Shown in pieces: positions 8,047 to 16,170 of a stretch of 64,000 nucleotides of DNA. This stretch comes from T3SED10-260 sp035363255 (GTDB lineage Bacteria > Caldisericota > Caldisericia > UBA6126). Made by a program: the position numbers and the translations under genes. The stretch's first letter is position 1, and every line of letters begins with the position of its first letter. Location: contig DAOSES010000009.1 in the NCBI GenBank assembly GCA_035363255.1, positions 25,533-89,532 of the forward strand, in the 5' to 3' direction. The notes below the pieces were generated by a model. It made no database searches. It saw nothing but the letters and a program-made list of their open reading frames with translations, and was not told the DNA's origin.

Positions 8047-8080
8047 AAAAAAGGCAACGGAGGTTTATACCTCCGTTGCC
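8046..8080 (-). terminator. Intrinsic terminator overlapping the end of dnaK
   Basis: A perfect 12-bp stem, GGCAACGGAGGT (8053-8064) with its complement (8069-8080), and a four-base loop. In the dnaK reading direction it is followed by six T residues (8047-8052). The dnaK stop codon (8065-8067) lies in the loop and the last four sense codons form half of the stem, so terminating ribosomes would cover the hairpin. It would reduce dnaJ expression relative to dnaK. Confidence 0.85.
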
Positions 8081-9906
8081 TTGCCTTCTTGAACGTTGTC
8101 GTTTTCTGAATTGGAGGTATCAGCACCCGATTCAGTGCTGGCACCAGGAGTTTGTTCGGCTTGCTTGTAGGCTTCCTCGCCGATTTTGCTAACGCTTTGG
8201 GATACTTCTTCCATGAGCTTTTCAAGCTCTTCGGTTTGGTTTTCTTTCAGAGCGTTTTCGAGAGCGCTTATTTTGTTTTCAGCGTCTTCAATAAGAGGAG
8301 CTGGAACTTTTTCTTTGAAATCGTTGATCGTTTTTTTGGCAGTGTGAACCAAAGTATCGGCGCGATTTCGAGTTTCAATCTGTTCGATACGCTTTTTGTC
8401 TTCTTCACTGAATTTTTCAGCTTCTGCTTTCATGCGCTCAATTTCGTCTTTATCGAGTTTGTTGGCATTGGAGATGGTGATGTGTTGTTCTTTGGAGGTG
8501 GCTTTATCTTTAGCACTCACATTGACGATACCATTGGCATCAATAGCATAAGTGACTTCAATTTGGGGTATGCCTCGGGGAGAGGGAGGAATGCCATCCA
8601 ATATGAATTTACCCAGGGAATTGTTGTCGGTCGCGAGAGCTCGTTCGCCTTGAAGCACATGAATTTCAACGCTGGTCTGACCGTCTGCGGCAGTAGTGAA
8701 GGTTTGGGTTTTGGAGGTGGGAACAGCGGTGTTTCGGTCGATCATGCGGGTAAAGACTCCCCCCATGGTTTCGATTCCGAGGCTCAGAGGGGTGACATCG
8801 ACCAATACAACATTTTTCACATCCCCAGCGATGATTCCACCCTGCACAGCAGCACCCATGGCAACACATTCCATAGGATCCACCCCACGCTCAGGTTTTT
8901 TGTTCATATAATCTTCGATGGTTTTTTGAACGATGGGCATACGAGTAGGACCACCCACCAGAATAACTTTGTCTATCTGGGAAGGAGTGAGTTGGGCGTC
9001 TTTGAGTGCTTGCTCCATGGGGGGTTTCATGCGATCAACTGTGGATTTGATGAGGGATTCCAACTTGGCGCGGCTGAGTCGAAGGTTGAGATGAAGAGGA
9101 GTGCCACTTGCATCCGCAGTGATAAAGGGAAGGCTGATCTCAGTTTCAAGGACAGTGCTGAGTTCGATTTTTGCTTTTTCAACAGCTTCTTTGAGTCGAT
9201 AATGAACATTGCTGTCTTTGTTGAGGTCGATTTGATGCTCTTTTTTAAATTCTTCACAAACGTAATCATAGACAATGCGATCCATATCAGTTCCACCCAA
9301 TTTGGTGTCTCCTGAAGTGGAGGCAACCTCAAAGACTCCACCACCAAAATCCATGATGGTAACGTCCAGGGTGCCACCACCAAAATCCACTACCATTACC
9401 TTAAGGTTTTGATCTGCCTTGTCGAGTCCAAATGCAAAAGCAGCAGCGGTGGGCTCATTGACCAGACGGATGACGTCCAGGCCTGCAATAGCTCCAGCGT
9501 CTTTAGTAGCCTGGCGTTGGTCATCGTTGAAATAAGCTGGCACCGTAATAACAGCTTTTTCGACGGGCTCCCCGAGGTAGGCTTCGGCGTCTTTTTTAAT
9601 CTTTTGAAGGATGTAGGCTGAAATTTGTTGTGGAGTGTAGTCTTTGCCATAAACAGTGACTTTTTCTTTGGTCCCCATTTTACGTTTGATAGCAGAAATG
9701 GTGCCGGCTGAGTTGAGTGATGATTGTCTTCGGGCTGGCTCTCCAACGAGCATTTGACCATCTTTGGTAAAAGCGACATAGGATGGGGTGGTCTTCCCTC
9801 CTACGCTGGTTCCTTCTGCGGCTGGGATGATAGTGGGTTTGCCCCCAATCATAACTGCAGCAGCTGAATTTGATGTTCCTAAATCAATTCCAATAATTTT
9901 TGGCAT
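8065..9906 (-). CDS. dnaK: Chaperone DnaK (Hsp70)
   Basis: ATP-driven Hsp70 chaperone working with DnaJ and GrpE. 613 residues, full length for the family. The N-terminal ATPase domain starts with IIGIDLGTSNSAAAVM (family consensus has DLGTTNS) and contains VNEPTAAAFAFGLDK, VVDFGGGTLDV and the VGGPTRMP loop. The substrate-binding domain begins near residue 385 after VVLVDVTPLSLGIET, and the acidic tail ends in EGKATEV. GAGGAGGA lies just before the ATG. It follows grpE by about 55 bases and precedes dnaJ. No CIRCE operator or hrcA gene is visible, so heat-shock control probably uses another mechanism. Confidence 0.98.
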   Translation of the reverse strand: MPKIIGIDLGTSNSAAAVMIGGKPTIIPAAEGTSVGGKTTPSYVAFTKDGQMLVGEPARRQSSLNSAGTISAIKRKMGTKEKVTVYGKDYTPQQISAYILQKIKKDAEAYLGEPVEKAVITVPAYFNDDQRQATKDAGAIAGLDVIRLVNEPTAAAFAFGLDKADQNLKVMVVDFGGGTLDVTIMDFGGGVFEVASTSGDTKLGGTDMDRIVYDYVCEEFKKEHQIDLNKDSNVHYRLKEAVEKAKIELSTVLETEISLPFITADASGTPLHLNLRLSRAKLESLIKSTVDRMKPPMEQALKDAQLTPSQIDKVILVGGPTRMPIVQKTIEDYMNKKPERGVDPMECVAMGAAVQGGIIAGDVKNVVLVDVTPLSLGIETMGGVFTRMIDRNTAVPTSKTQTFTTAADGQTSVEIHVLQGERALATDNNSLGKFILDGIPPSPRGIPQIEVTYAIDANGIVNVSAKDKATSKEQHITISNANKLDKDEIERMKAEAEKFSEEDKKRIEQIETRNRADTLVHTAKKTINDFKEKVPAPLIEDAENKISALENALKENQTEELEKLMEEVSQSVSKIGEEAYKQAEQTPGASTESGADTSNSENDNVQEGKATEV

Positions 9907-9961
9907 GATTTCCTCCTCTTATGTTTAAAAAAAATCTTTTTTTCATTTTTATACTTATTCC

Positions 9962-10480
9962 CTAATTTTCACTTTTATGTTGATTGACAATCACCAAGGG
10001 GTGACGAATCCAACGATCTCCACAGCGATAGCCATCTCGCAACACTTCGACGATGCGGTTTTCTTCGAGTTCGGGCATAAAAAACACTCCTCCCAATTCG
10101 TGGTCGTGGGGATTGAACAAGGCTCCAACGGGAGATATCTTTTCGATTTGGAGGCTTTGCATGGCTTTATCCATTTCTTTGCTGATCATTTCCATGCCTT
10201 CCAGTATAGTTTCGATGGATTTGCTCTTTTGAGCTGCAAGACTCAGGCGCTTGAAGTGGTCAGAAAGCTCCATGAGAGATTTTGCAACATCGGCGGTAAG
10301 ACAGGCTTTTGCGTTGATTTGCTCTCGTTGTTGGATGAGTTTGATTTGATCGACTTCTTTGCATAGATAAGCTTGAGCCTCTTTGGCTTCAAGTGCTGCA
10401 AGAGTATAGGTCCATAGTAGGTTGCTTAAATTTTGAATAAATACCGTATCTTTAAAACTTTCCTGCTTTTTTTCATCCAT
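9962..10480 (-). CDS. grpE: Nucleotide exchange factor GrpE
   Basis: GrpE releases ADP from DnaK. The N-terminal part (to about residue 110) is a long helical stretch that would form the dimer coiled coil. The C-terminal beta domain is clear: SPVGALFNPHDHELG, then PELEENRIVEVLRDGYRCGD and RWIRHPLVIVN, matching the GrpE pattern of P.G..F.P..HE and V..GY...GR.IRPA.V.V. An ATG ten codons upstream is possible, but AAGGA sits eight bases before the ATG at 10480, giving MDEKKQES and 172 residues. First gene of grpE-dnaK-dnaJ, divergent from ackA across 135 bases. Confidence 0.85.
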   Translation of the reverse strand: MDEKKQESFKDTVFIQNLSNLLWTYTLAALEAKEAQAYLCKEVDQIKLIQQREQINAKACLTADVAKSLMELSDHFKRLSLAAQKSKSIETILEGMEMISKEMDKAMQSLQIEKISPVGALFNPHDHELGGVFFMPELEENRIVEVLRDGYRCGDRWIRHPLVIVNQHKSEN

Positions 10481-10615
10481 GCGTTGTTTCCTTCTTTTTA
10501 ATAAAAACATCCTACCTATTTTTTCCCAAAATTAATTTTTTTTTTGATTTTTGTTAAAATTCATGTACATCATTCACTGAAATAATATAGGTGCAATATA
10601 GATGGGAGAAAAATA

Positions 10616-11815
10616 ATGATTGTTTTAGTATTGAATTGCGGTAGTTCTTCGATCAAATTCAAGCTATATGAGATGAACAATGAAACCGAGTTAGCCTCTG
10701 GAATTGTTGAAAAAATTGGCTCAGAAGATGCTATCTTTAAATACAAAAACTTTCGGGATCCAGACTACAAAGAAATCATGCCTATCGCAAGTCATGGCCT
10801 TGGCCTGCAATACATTGTATCTCGTTTAATTGATCCTCAGCATGGAGTCATCAAAAATGAAAATGAGATTGCTGCTGTAGGGCATCGGGTGGTGCACGGT
10901 GGAGAACGCTTCAAATCTTCCATAATCATCACTCCTGAAGTCATCCAGGAAATTGAAAAGTGCATTCCCCTTGCCCCCCTTCATAATCCACCCAATCTCA
11001 CGGGTATCAAGGAATGCATGAAGCTCATGAAGAAAGCACCCCAAATTGCTGTTTTTGATACTGCCTTCCACCAAACCATACCCAATTATGCCTTCCTTTA
11101 TCCCTTGCCCTACTCTTTATACCGAGACGATCGCGTTCGTCGCTATGGCTTTCATGGTACTTCCCATCGTTTTATCTCTGCTGAATGTGCCAAAATGCTT
11201 CAAAAACCACTCGAAAAATGCAAAATCATCACCTGTCATCTTGGCAATGGAAGCTCCATTGCAGCAGTTGATCAAGGCAAATCCGTGGATACCACCATGG
11301 GCTATACCCCGCTTGAAGGTATCATGATGGGCACCCGAAGCGGAACGATAGATCCTGCTATTGTTCTTTTTTTGATGAGAGAAAAAAAACTGAGCGTTGA
11401 CCAAGTGGACGACTTGCTAAATAAAAAATCTGGTTTTCTTGGTATTAGTGAACTTTCCAACGATTTGCGTGATGTTACCATAGCTGCCAAAGAACACCAT
11501 GAACTATCTCTTCTCTCTTTGGAAGTATGCTCTTATCAACTCAAAAAATATGTTGGTTCGTATATGGCTGCCATGAATGGAGCTGATGCCATCGTTTTTT
11601 CCGGGGGTGTAGGCGAAAATACCAAAGAAATCAGAGAACTTTCCATGTCTCATATGGAAAGCCTTGGCATTCACCTCGACAAGCATCGCAACCTGACTGA
11701 TATGAAAAAAACTCGAATGATCTCTACCGACGATTCTCCGGTAAAAGTTTTTGTGATTTTTACTGACGAAGAAATCATGATTGCTCGGGACACCAAAACT
11801 CTTATTGAGCATTGA
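10616..11815 (+). CDS. ackA: Acetate kinase
   Basis: Interconverts acetyl phosphate + ADP and acetate + ATP, the usual substrate-level ATP step of anaerobic fermenters. The 399 residues are standard. The start VLVLNCGSSSIKFKLYE contains the family Asn and GSSS motif; GHRVVHGGE, FDTAFHQTIP, RYGFHGTSHR and HLGNGSS are all present, as is the late FSGGVGENTKEIR. GGGAG precedes the ATG. No phosphotransacetylase gene is in the window. gatC follows after three bases, an unusual pairing. Confidence 0.97.
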   Translation: MIVLVLNCGSSSIKFKLYEMNNETELASGIVEKIGSEDAIFKYKNFRDPDYKEIMPIASHGLGLQYIVSRLIDPQHGVIKNENEIAAVGHRVVHGGERFKSSIIITPEVIQEIEKCIPLAPLHNPPNLTGIKECMKLMKKAPQIAVFDTAFHQTIPNYAFLYPLPYSLYRDDRVRRYGFHGTSHRFISAECAKMLQKPLEKCKIITCHLGNGSSIAAVDQGKSVDTTMGYTPLEGIMMGTRSGTIDPAIVLFLMREKKLSVDQVDDLLNKKSGFLGISELSNDLRDVTIAAKEHHELSLLSLEVCSYQLKKYVGSYMAAMNGADAIVFSGGVGENTKEIRELSMSHMESLGIHLDKHRNLTDMKKTRMISTDDSPVKVFVIFTDEEIMIARDTKTLIEH

Positions 11816-11818
11816 TGA

Positions 11819-12115
11819 ATGGATCGAGCATCCCTTCGTCATCTGTGTGATTTATGTGCGCTTGAATTGAATCAGGAAGAAGAAGAAAGCTTGTTGGGGG
11901 ATCTTCTGCGCATAGCCCATGAGTTTGAGGTCTTATCCGAACTTCCTCCTATTCAGGATTCTGAAAATACTCAGCGAGTTTTTTTTCGAGATGATCATCC
12001 CCAGGAGCTTTCTGAGGAAGATCGGCAAATCCTGATCAAGAATTTTCCAATACAAAGTGAATCATATTTGCTGATGCCTGCTTTGGATGAAACGGATGCT
12101 TCAAGTGATACTTGA
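11819..12115 (+). CDS. gatC: Asp/Glu-tRNA amidotransferase subunit C
   Basis: Small 98-residue subunit that wraps around GatA and steadies the GatAB interface. The helical N-terminus (RHLCDLCALELNQEEEESL, in place of the usual LARLALSEEE) and the C-terminal RDDHPQELS match the GatC pattern. The first 29 bases of gatA overlap its 3' end, indicating tight coupling. The ATG lies three bases after the ackA stop. Confidence 0.85.
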   Translation: MDRASLRHLCDLCALELNQEEEESLLGDLLRIAHEFEVLSELPPIQDSENTQRVFFRDDHPQELSEEDRQILIKNFPIQSESYLLMPALDETDASSDT

Positions 12116-13454
12116 ATCTTACCAAACCCACGAAGACCAGCTTCACCGACAAAACTGTAAATTGAATGCTTTTATATCACGGACTTCCCTTTCTGAGAGC
12201 TCTCTTTACCCAAGCTATTTATCCACCACAAACCCTTCTCTACCTCTTTACGGGATTTCTGTGGGAGTTAAAGACAATATAGCGGTCAAGGGTTTTCCTT
12301 TAAGCAATGGATCCAGGATCATGAAAGACTTCGTTTGTCCTTATGATGCTTTTGTGATTCAAAAACTTCGCTCTGCAGGCGCCTGGATCATGGGCAAAAC
12401 CAATATGGATGAATTTGCCATGGGTTCCTCTAATGAGTTTTCTGCTTTTGGTCCTGCGATAAACCCCCATCATCCCTCTTATGTTCCTGGGGGATCTTCT
12501 GGAGGATCTGCAGTGGCAGTTGCAAGTGGTATGTGTTCCATGGCTCTGGGTAGCGACACCGGAGGTTCGATCCGTCAACCTGCCTCTTTTTGTGGTGTAG
12601 TGGGTATTCGACCCAGCTATGGACTGGTTTCTCGTTATGGTTTGTCTGCTTTTTGTTCCAGTCTTGATCAGATAGGCCCTCTTGCCAAGGATGTGGATTC
12701 CGCCTTCAAACTCTTGTCAATCATTGCTGGGCATGATCCTCGGGACAACTCCAGTTTTCACCTTGAATATGAGCAACTCCCTGAAAATAGTAACGTCACC
12801 ACCTTCGGCATCATCAAAGAACTGGATCAAATCCCTATGAAGGATGATGTTCGAAATGCATATGAATTCTTAAAACAGCAACTTAGCAAAGAGTTTCAAC
12901 TCAAAGAATTGTCACTTTCTCACTTCAAATATGCTCTGCCTGCTTATCATGTTATCTGTGATGCTGAAGCTTCTTCCAATTTAGCTCGATATGCAGGAAC
13001 TCACCTGGGTGATCGAGTGAATAGTACCCACTACCAATCTATGCTCAAACAAAGTCGAAGTCTTTTACTCGGTACGGAAGTAAAGCGTCGTATCATTCTG
13101 GGGGCTTATTTTCTCAGCTCTCAGGGTGGACAGGATTTTTATCATCATGCTATCAATGCCCAAAAACATATACGAATTGAGATGGAAAGAATTTTTGAAA
13201 AAGTCTCTTTTGTCCTAAGTCCCACTACTCCTGACACTGCTTTTCGATTTGGAGGCAAAAAAGATCCTGTTGCCATGTATTATTCAGATATCTGCACTAT
13301 ACCCTCTTCACTTGCTGGTTTGCCTTCCATTAGTATTCCTTTTGGAAAGAGCAGAGAAGGCTTGCCCCTTGGTATGCAAATTATTGGAGCAAGATTTTCC
13401 GAAAAAACCCTGCATCGGCTTGCAAAAAAGATAGAGGAGCTTAGCCTTGTTTAA
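12087..13454 (+). CDS. gatA: Asp/Glu-tRNA amidotransferase subunit A (amidase)
   Basis: Glutaminase subunit that releases ammonia from glutamine for amidation of Glu-tRNA(Gln) and/or Asp-tRNA(Asn). The amidase signature is complete: GVKDNIAVKGF supplies the catalytic lysine, PGGSSGGSAVAVASG the bridging serine, and GSDTGGSIRQPASFCG the nucleophilic serine of the Ser-cisSer-Lys triad. 455 residues is somewhat shorter than the usual 480-490. A second in-frame ATG lies three codons in and could also serve. Overlaps gatC by 29 and gatB by 8 bases. Confidence 0.95.
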   Translation: MKRMLQVILESYQTHEDQLHRQNCKLNAFISRTSLSESSLYPSYLSTTNPSLPLYGISVGVKDNIAVKGFPLSNGSRIMKDFVCPYDAFVIQKLRSAGAWIMGKTNMDEFAMGSSNEFSAFGPAINPHHPSYVPGGSSGGSAVAVASGMCSMALGSDTGGSIRQPASFCGVVGIRPSYGLVSRYGLSAFCSSLDQIGPLAKDVDSAFKLLSIIAGHDPRDNSSFHLEYEQLPENSNVTTFGIIKELDQIPMKDDVRNAYEFLKQQLSKEFQLKELSLSHFKYALPAYHVICDAEASSNLARYAGTHLGDRVNSTHYQSMLKQSRSLLLGTEVKRRIILGAYFLSSQGGQDFYHHAINAQKHIRIEMERIFEKVSFVLSPTTPDTAFRFGGKKDPVAMYYSDICTIPSSLAGLPSISIPFGKSREGLPLGMQIIGARFSEKTLHRLAKKIEELSLV

Positions 13455-14355
13455 GCTTTGTGTGGGTCTTGAAATTCATATGCAACTCTTATGCCAGAGT
13501 AAACTTTTTTGTTCTTGCTCTGCTTCTTTTTCATCAGCTCCAAATCGTCATATTTGCCCCATATGTTTGGCCTACCCAGGAGCTATGCCTTCTCTCAATC
13601 ATCAAGCAGTGGTGTTAGCAGTTAGGATGGGTTCTGCGTTGAGAGCTCAGATATGTAATACCTCAGCTTTTGACCGAAAGTGTTATTTTTATCCTGATAT
13701 GCCCAAAGCTTATCAAATAACACAATATCGTCACCCTTTAATCCAAGGGGGCTACCTCGATCTGGATCATACTCGGATTCGCATCAGAGAAGCCCATTTG
13801 GAAGAAGATAGTGCCAGAACAATTCATTATCCTGACAAAGGAGAGATCGGTCTTGATTTTAACCGTGCAGGACTTGCTCTTTTGGAAATTGTAACTGAAG
13901 CTGATTTTTGCGATGCTTCTCAAGCGAGTGACTTTCTAAAAAAACTTCATAGAATGGCAATAGATTTAGGAGTCAGCAAGGGAAAAATGGAAGAAGGTTC
14001 CTTTCGTTTCGATGTCAACATATCCATAATCCCTTTGACAGGCAAGACCCAGGGACGTGTTGAAATAAAAAACTTGAACTCCTTCCGCTTACTTGAAAAA
14101 GCAATAAATTATGAGAAAATCCGTCAGATGGAACTCATCGAAAATGGTGGCATGGTTGCAAGCGAAACTCGAAGTTTTGATGCCAGCTTAGGCATCACTG
14201 TTCCTTTGCGAAAAAAAGACAGTATCAATGACTATCGCTTCCTGCCCGAACCCGATTTGGGCACATTGCACATCAGCAACGATGAAATTGAGGCCTATTC
14301 CAGGAATGAAGCTCTGAAAGATTCATGTCTTGAGCAGAGCTCAAACATAATTTGA
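13447..14355 (+). CDS. gatB: Asp/Glu-tRNA amidotransferase subunit B, C-terminally truncated
   Basis: GatB activates the tRNA-bound carboxylate and receives ammonia from GatA. The catalytic cradle is intact: GLEIHMQL at the start, cysteines in CSCS and CPICLAYPGAMPSLN, RKCYFYPDMPKAYQITQY, HLEEDSAR, DFNRAGLALLEIVTEADF, GSFRFDVNISI, VEIKNLNSF and YRFLPEPDLG. It stops at residue 302, whereas GatB is normally about 475. The helical domain and C-terminal YqeY-like tail that hold the tRNA are missing, and the decarboxylase gene begins about 20 bases later. The start is TTG at 13447, backed by GAGGAG seven bases upstream. Confidence 0.85.
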   Translation: MFKLCVGLEIHMQLLCQSKLFCSCSASFSSAPNRHICPICLAYPGAMPSLNHQAVVLAVRMGSALRAQICNTSAFDRKCYFYPDMPKAYQITQYRHPLIQGGYLDLDHTRIRIREAHLEEDSARTIHYPDKGEIGLDFNRAGLALLEIVTEADFCDASQASDFLKKLHRMAIDLGVSKGKMEEGSFRFDVNISIIPLTGKTQGRVEIKNLNSFRLLEKAINYEKIRQMELIENGGMVASETRSFDASLGITVPLRKKDSINDYRFLPEPDLGTLHISNDEIEAYSRNEALKDSCLEQSSNII

Positions 14356-14375
14356 TATGAAAAGGGGTGCATGAG

Positions 14376-15830
14376 ATGGGTAGAACTTTTGATCAATTCA
14401 AAACGCCATATTATGATGCGGTATTTAATTACATACATAAAGGCCGTACAGCCTTTCATATGCCGGGTCATGCCAGAGGAAGAATTGCTCCAAAGGAAAT
14501 GATTGAACTTTTAGGTGAAAAAGTTTTTCAGGCAGATTTGACTGAGGTGGAGGGTCTGGACTATCTCCACAAACCCGAAGGAGTAGTCAAGGAAGCTCAA
14601 GAGCTCGCAGCAGACGCCTTTGGAGCTGATCATTCTTTTTTCCTGGTCAATGGAAGCACTGTGGGGGTGGTTGCTATGATCCTTGCAGCTGTGAAGCCAG
14701 GCGAAAAGCTGATAGTCCAACGAAACTCCCATCGCTCGGTGATAGCTGGCCTTACCCTGGGAAATGTTGAGCCAGTCTTTATTCAAACTCGCTTTCATCC
14801 TGAGATGGGTATGATGACGGGCATCACTCCCGAAGATCTTAAAGAATGCATCGAGAAAAATCCTGATGTTGTTGCCGTTTTAATGACTTCCCCCAATTAT
14901 TTCGGGATGGCTGAAAATACGCAGGAATTGATTCGTATTGCCCGAGAAAACAACCTCACAGTGTTGGTGGACGAATCTCATGGAGTTCATATCCACTTTC
15001 ACCCTCAACTTCCTACTTCTGCTGTGGATCTTGGAGCTGATATGGTTACTCAGAGTGTGCACAAAACTCTTCCAAGCCTCACCCAGACTTCCATCCTGCA
15101 TTTGAATGGAGATCGTATCCCTCGCAGGCGAGTTCAAACTCTCTTGGCTTATCTTCAAACTTCTTCACCCAGCTACTTGTTTATGGCTTCGCTTGATGTA
15201 GTTCGCAAACAAATGGCTTTGCAAGGCAAAGAACTCATAGACAAAGCTATTCTCACAGCTGACGAAGCACGAAGTGAAATTAAAAAATTTCGGCATATTT
15301 ATTCTTTTCGCGATGAAGTCATCGGTAATTATGGTATATGCGATTTTGATCCCACAAAACTCACCATATGCGTAAAAAATACTGGATACACTGGTTTTGA
15401 GCTTGAAAAACTTCTCAATCAGGATCATAACATCGAAATTGAGTTGGCCGATTTGTCCAACATTCTGTGTTTTATCACTGCAGGAAATACTCAAAATGAT
15501 ATTGCTCATCTCATGGAAGCACTAAGTTATTACGACCAACACACCATTCCTGTACAATCCAGAGACATCACCAAGCTTCCACGGATCCCCAACCTCATTT
15601 TGACTCCCACCGAAACCTTTGCTCTCGAACCTGTTTTGATGGATTTTGAGGTGTCGGATGGTCAGATAGCTTTCGAAGTTATTGCTCCTTATCCTCCTGG
15701 CATTCCCTATACCTGTCCTGGCGAGATTATCACCCAGGAAGTGATCGATTTGGTTACCGAACTTCGTTCCATTGGATCAGTGGTGCAAGGAGTAAGTATT
15801 GACAATAAAGTTAAAGTTGTTAAATACTAA
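14376..15830 (+). CDS. Group III Orn/Lys/Arg decarboxylase, PLP-dependent
   Basis: A 484-residue decarboxylase of basic amino acids, similar to B. subtilis SpeA (arginine) or the YaaO-like group. The PLP lysine is K230 in SVHKTLPS, the cofactor aspartate is D199 in VDESHG, and HMPGHARG near residue 28 is the family N-terminal motif. The C-terminal domain (about 390-484) ends with PGIPYTCPGE. ATG at 14376 is chosen because AAGGGG lies eight bases upstream; a GTG three codons earlier is also in frame. The substrate (arginine, lysine or ornithine) cannot be assigned from sequence alone. Confidence 0.88.
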   Translation: MGRTFDQFKTPYYDAVFNYIHKGRTAFHMPGHARGRIAPKEMIELLGEKVFQADLTEVEGLDYLHKPEGVVKEAQELAADAFGADHSFFLVNGSTVGVVAMILAAVKPGEKLIVQRNSHRSVIAGLTLGNVEPVFIQTRFHPEMGMMTGITPEDLKECIEKNPDVVAVLMTSPNYFGMAENTQELIRIARENNLTVLVDESHGVHIHFHPQLPTSAVDLGADMVTQSVHKTLPSLTQTSILHLNGDRIPRRRVQTLLAYLQTSSPSYLFMASLDVVRKQMALQGKELIDKAILTADEARSEIKKFRHIYSFRDEVIGNYGICDFDPTKLTICVKNTGYTGFELEKLLNQDHNIEIELADLSNILCFITAGNTQNDIAHLMEALSYYDQHTIPVQSRDITKLPRIPNLILTPTETFALEPVLMDFEVSDGQIAFEVIAPYPPGIPYTCPGEIITQEVIDLVTELRSIGSVVQGVSIDNKVKVVKY

Positions 15831-15851
15831 AGGGATGAAAAAGGAGAGTAT

Positions 15852-16169
15852 ATGATTAGCGATGATTTATTTAACAAGATAATCCAGCTCGAAAAACAGT
15901 CAGAAGAATTGATACAGAGCGCAAAAGAGCAGGCTCAAACTCTCGAAACCCAAACTCGAAAAGAAATCGACAAGTTGAAACATGAAGCTGAAGCTGAGTT
16001 TCAGCGTTTTACCAAACAAAAACATGATGAGCTTGTCAACGAACAAAAAAATCTTGAAAGTCGTTATCAGCAAATGTATGAGGATATCTCTCAAAAGATT
16101 CTGAAAAAGCGTGACACCCACCTTCAAGACATCTTGAATCAATTCAAAAAAGAAATGACCCACGCTTGA
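15852..16169 (+). CDS. V/A-type ATPase peripheral stalk subunit G/H
   Basis: A 105-residue, almost wholly helical, charged protein (for example EKQSEELIQSAKEQAQTLET) predicted to form a coiled coil. As the first gene before subunit I it fits the G/H subunit that pairs with subunit E in the outer stalk of V/A-ATPases (NtpF in Enterococcus hirae, AhaH in archaea). AAGGAG precedes the ATG. The assignment rests on position, length and coiled-coil character rather than on a sharp motif. Confidence 0.8.
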   Translation: MISDDLFNKIIQLEKQSEELIQSAKEQAQTLETQTRKEIDKLKHEAEAEFQRFTKQKHDELVNEQKNLESRYQQMYEDISQKILKKRDTHLQDILNQFKKEMTHA

Positions 16170-16170
16170 G

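Noticed and set aside
8152..9315. A 387-codon open frame on the plus strand opposite dnaK
   Set aside because: It is the well-known antisense shadow of a highly codon-biased dnaK; it has no ribosome binding site, and its translation is low-complexity Phe/Gly/His-rich with no family resemblance.
10481..10615. Possible CIRCE heat-shock operator upstream of grpE
   Set aside because: No TTAGCACTC-N9-GAGTGCTAA palindrome or close variant is present here or before dnaK; no hrcA gene is in the window.
14300..14375. Remaining GatB tail domain in another frame
   Set aside because: Only about 20 bases lie between the gatB stop and the decarboxylase start; there is no room for the missing 170 residues.
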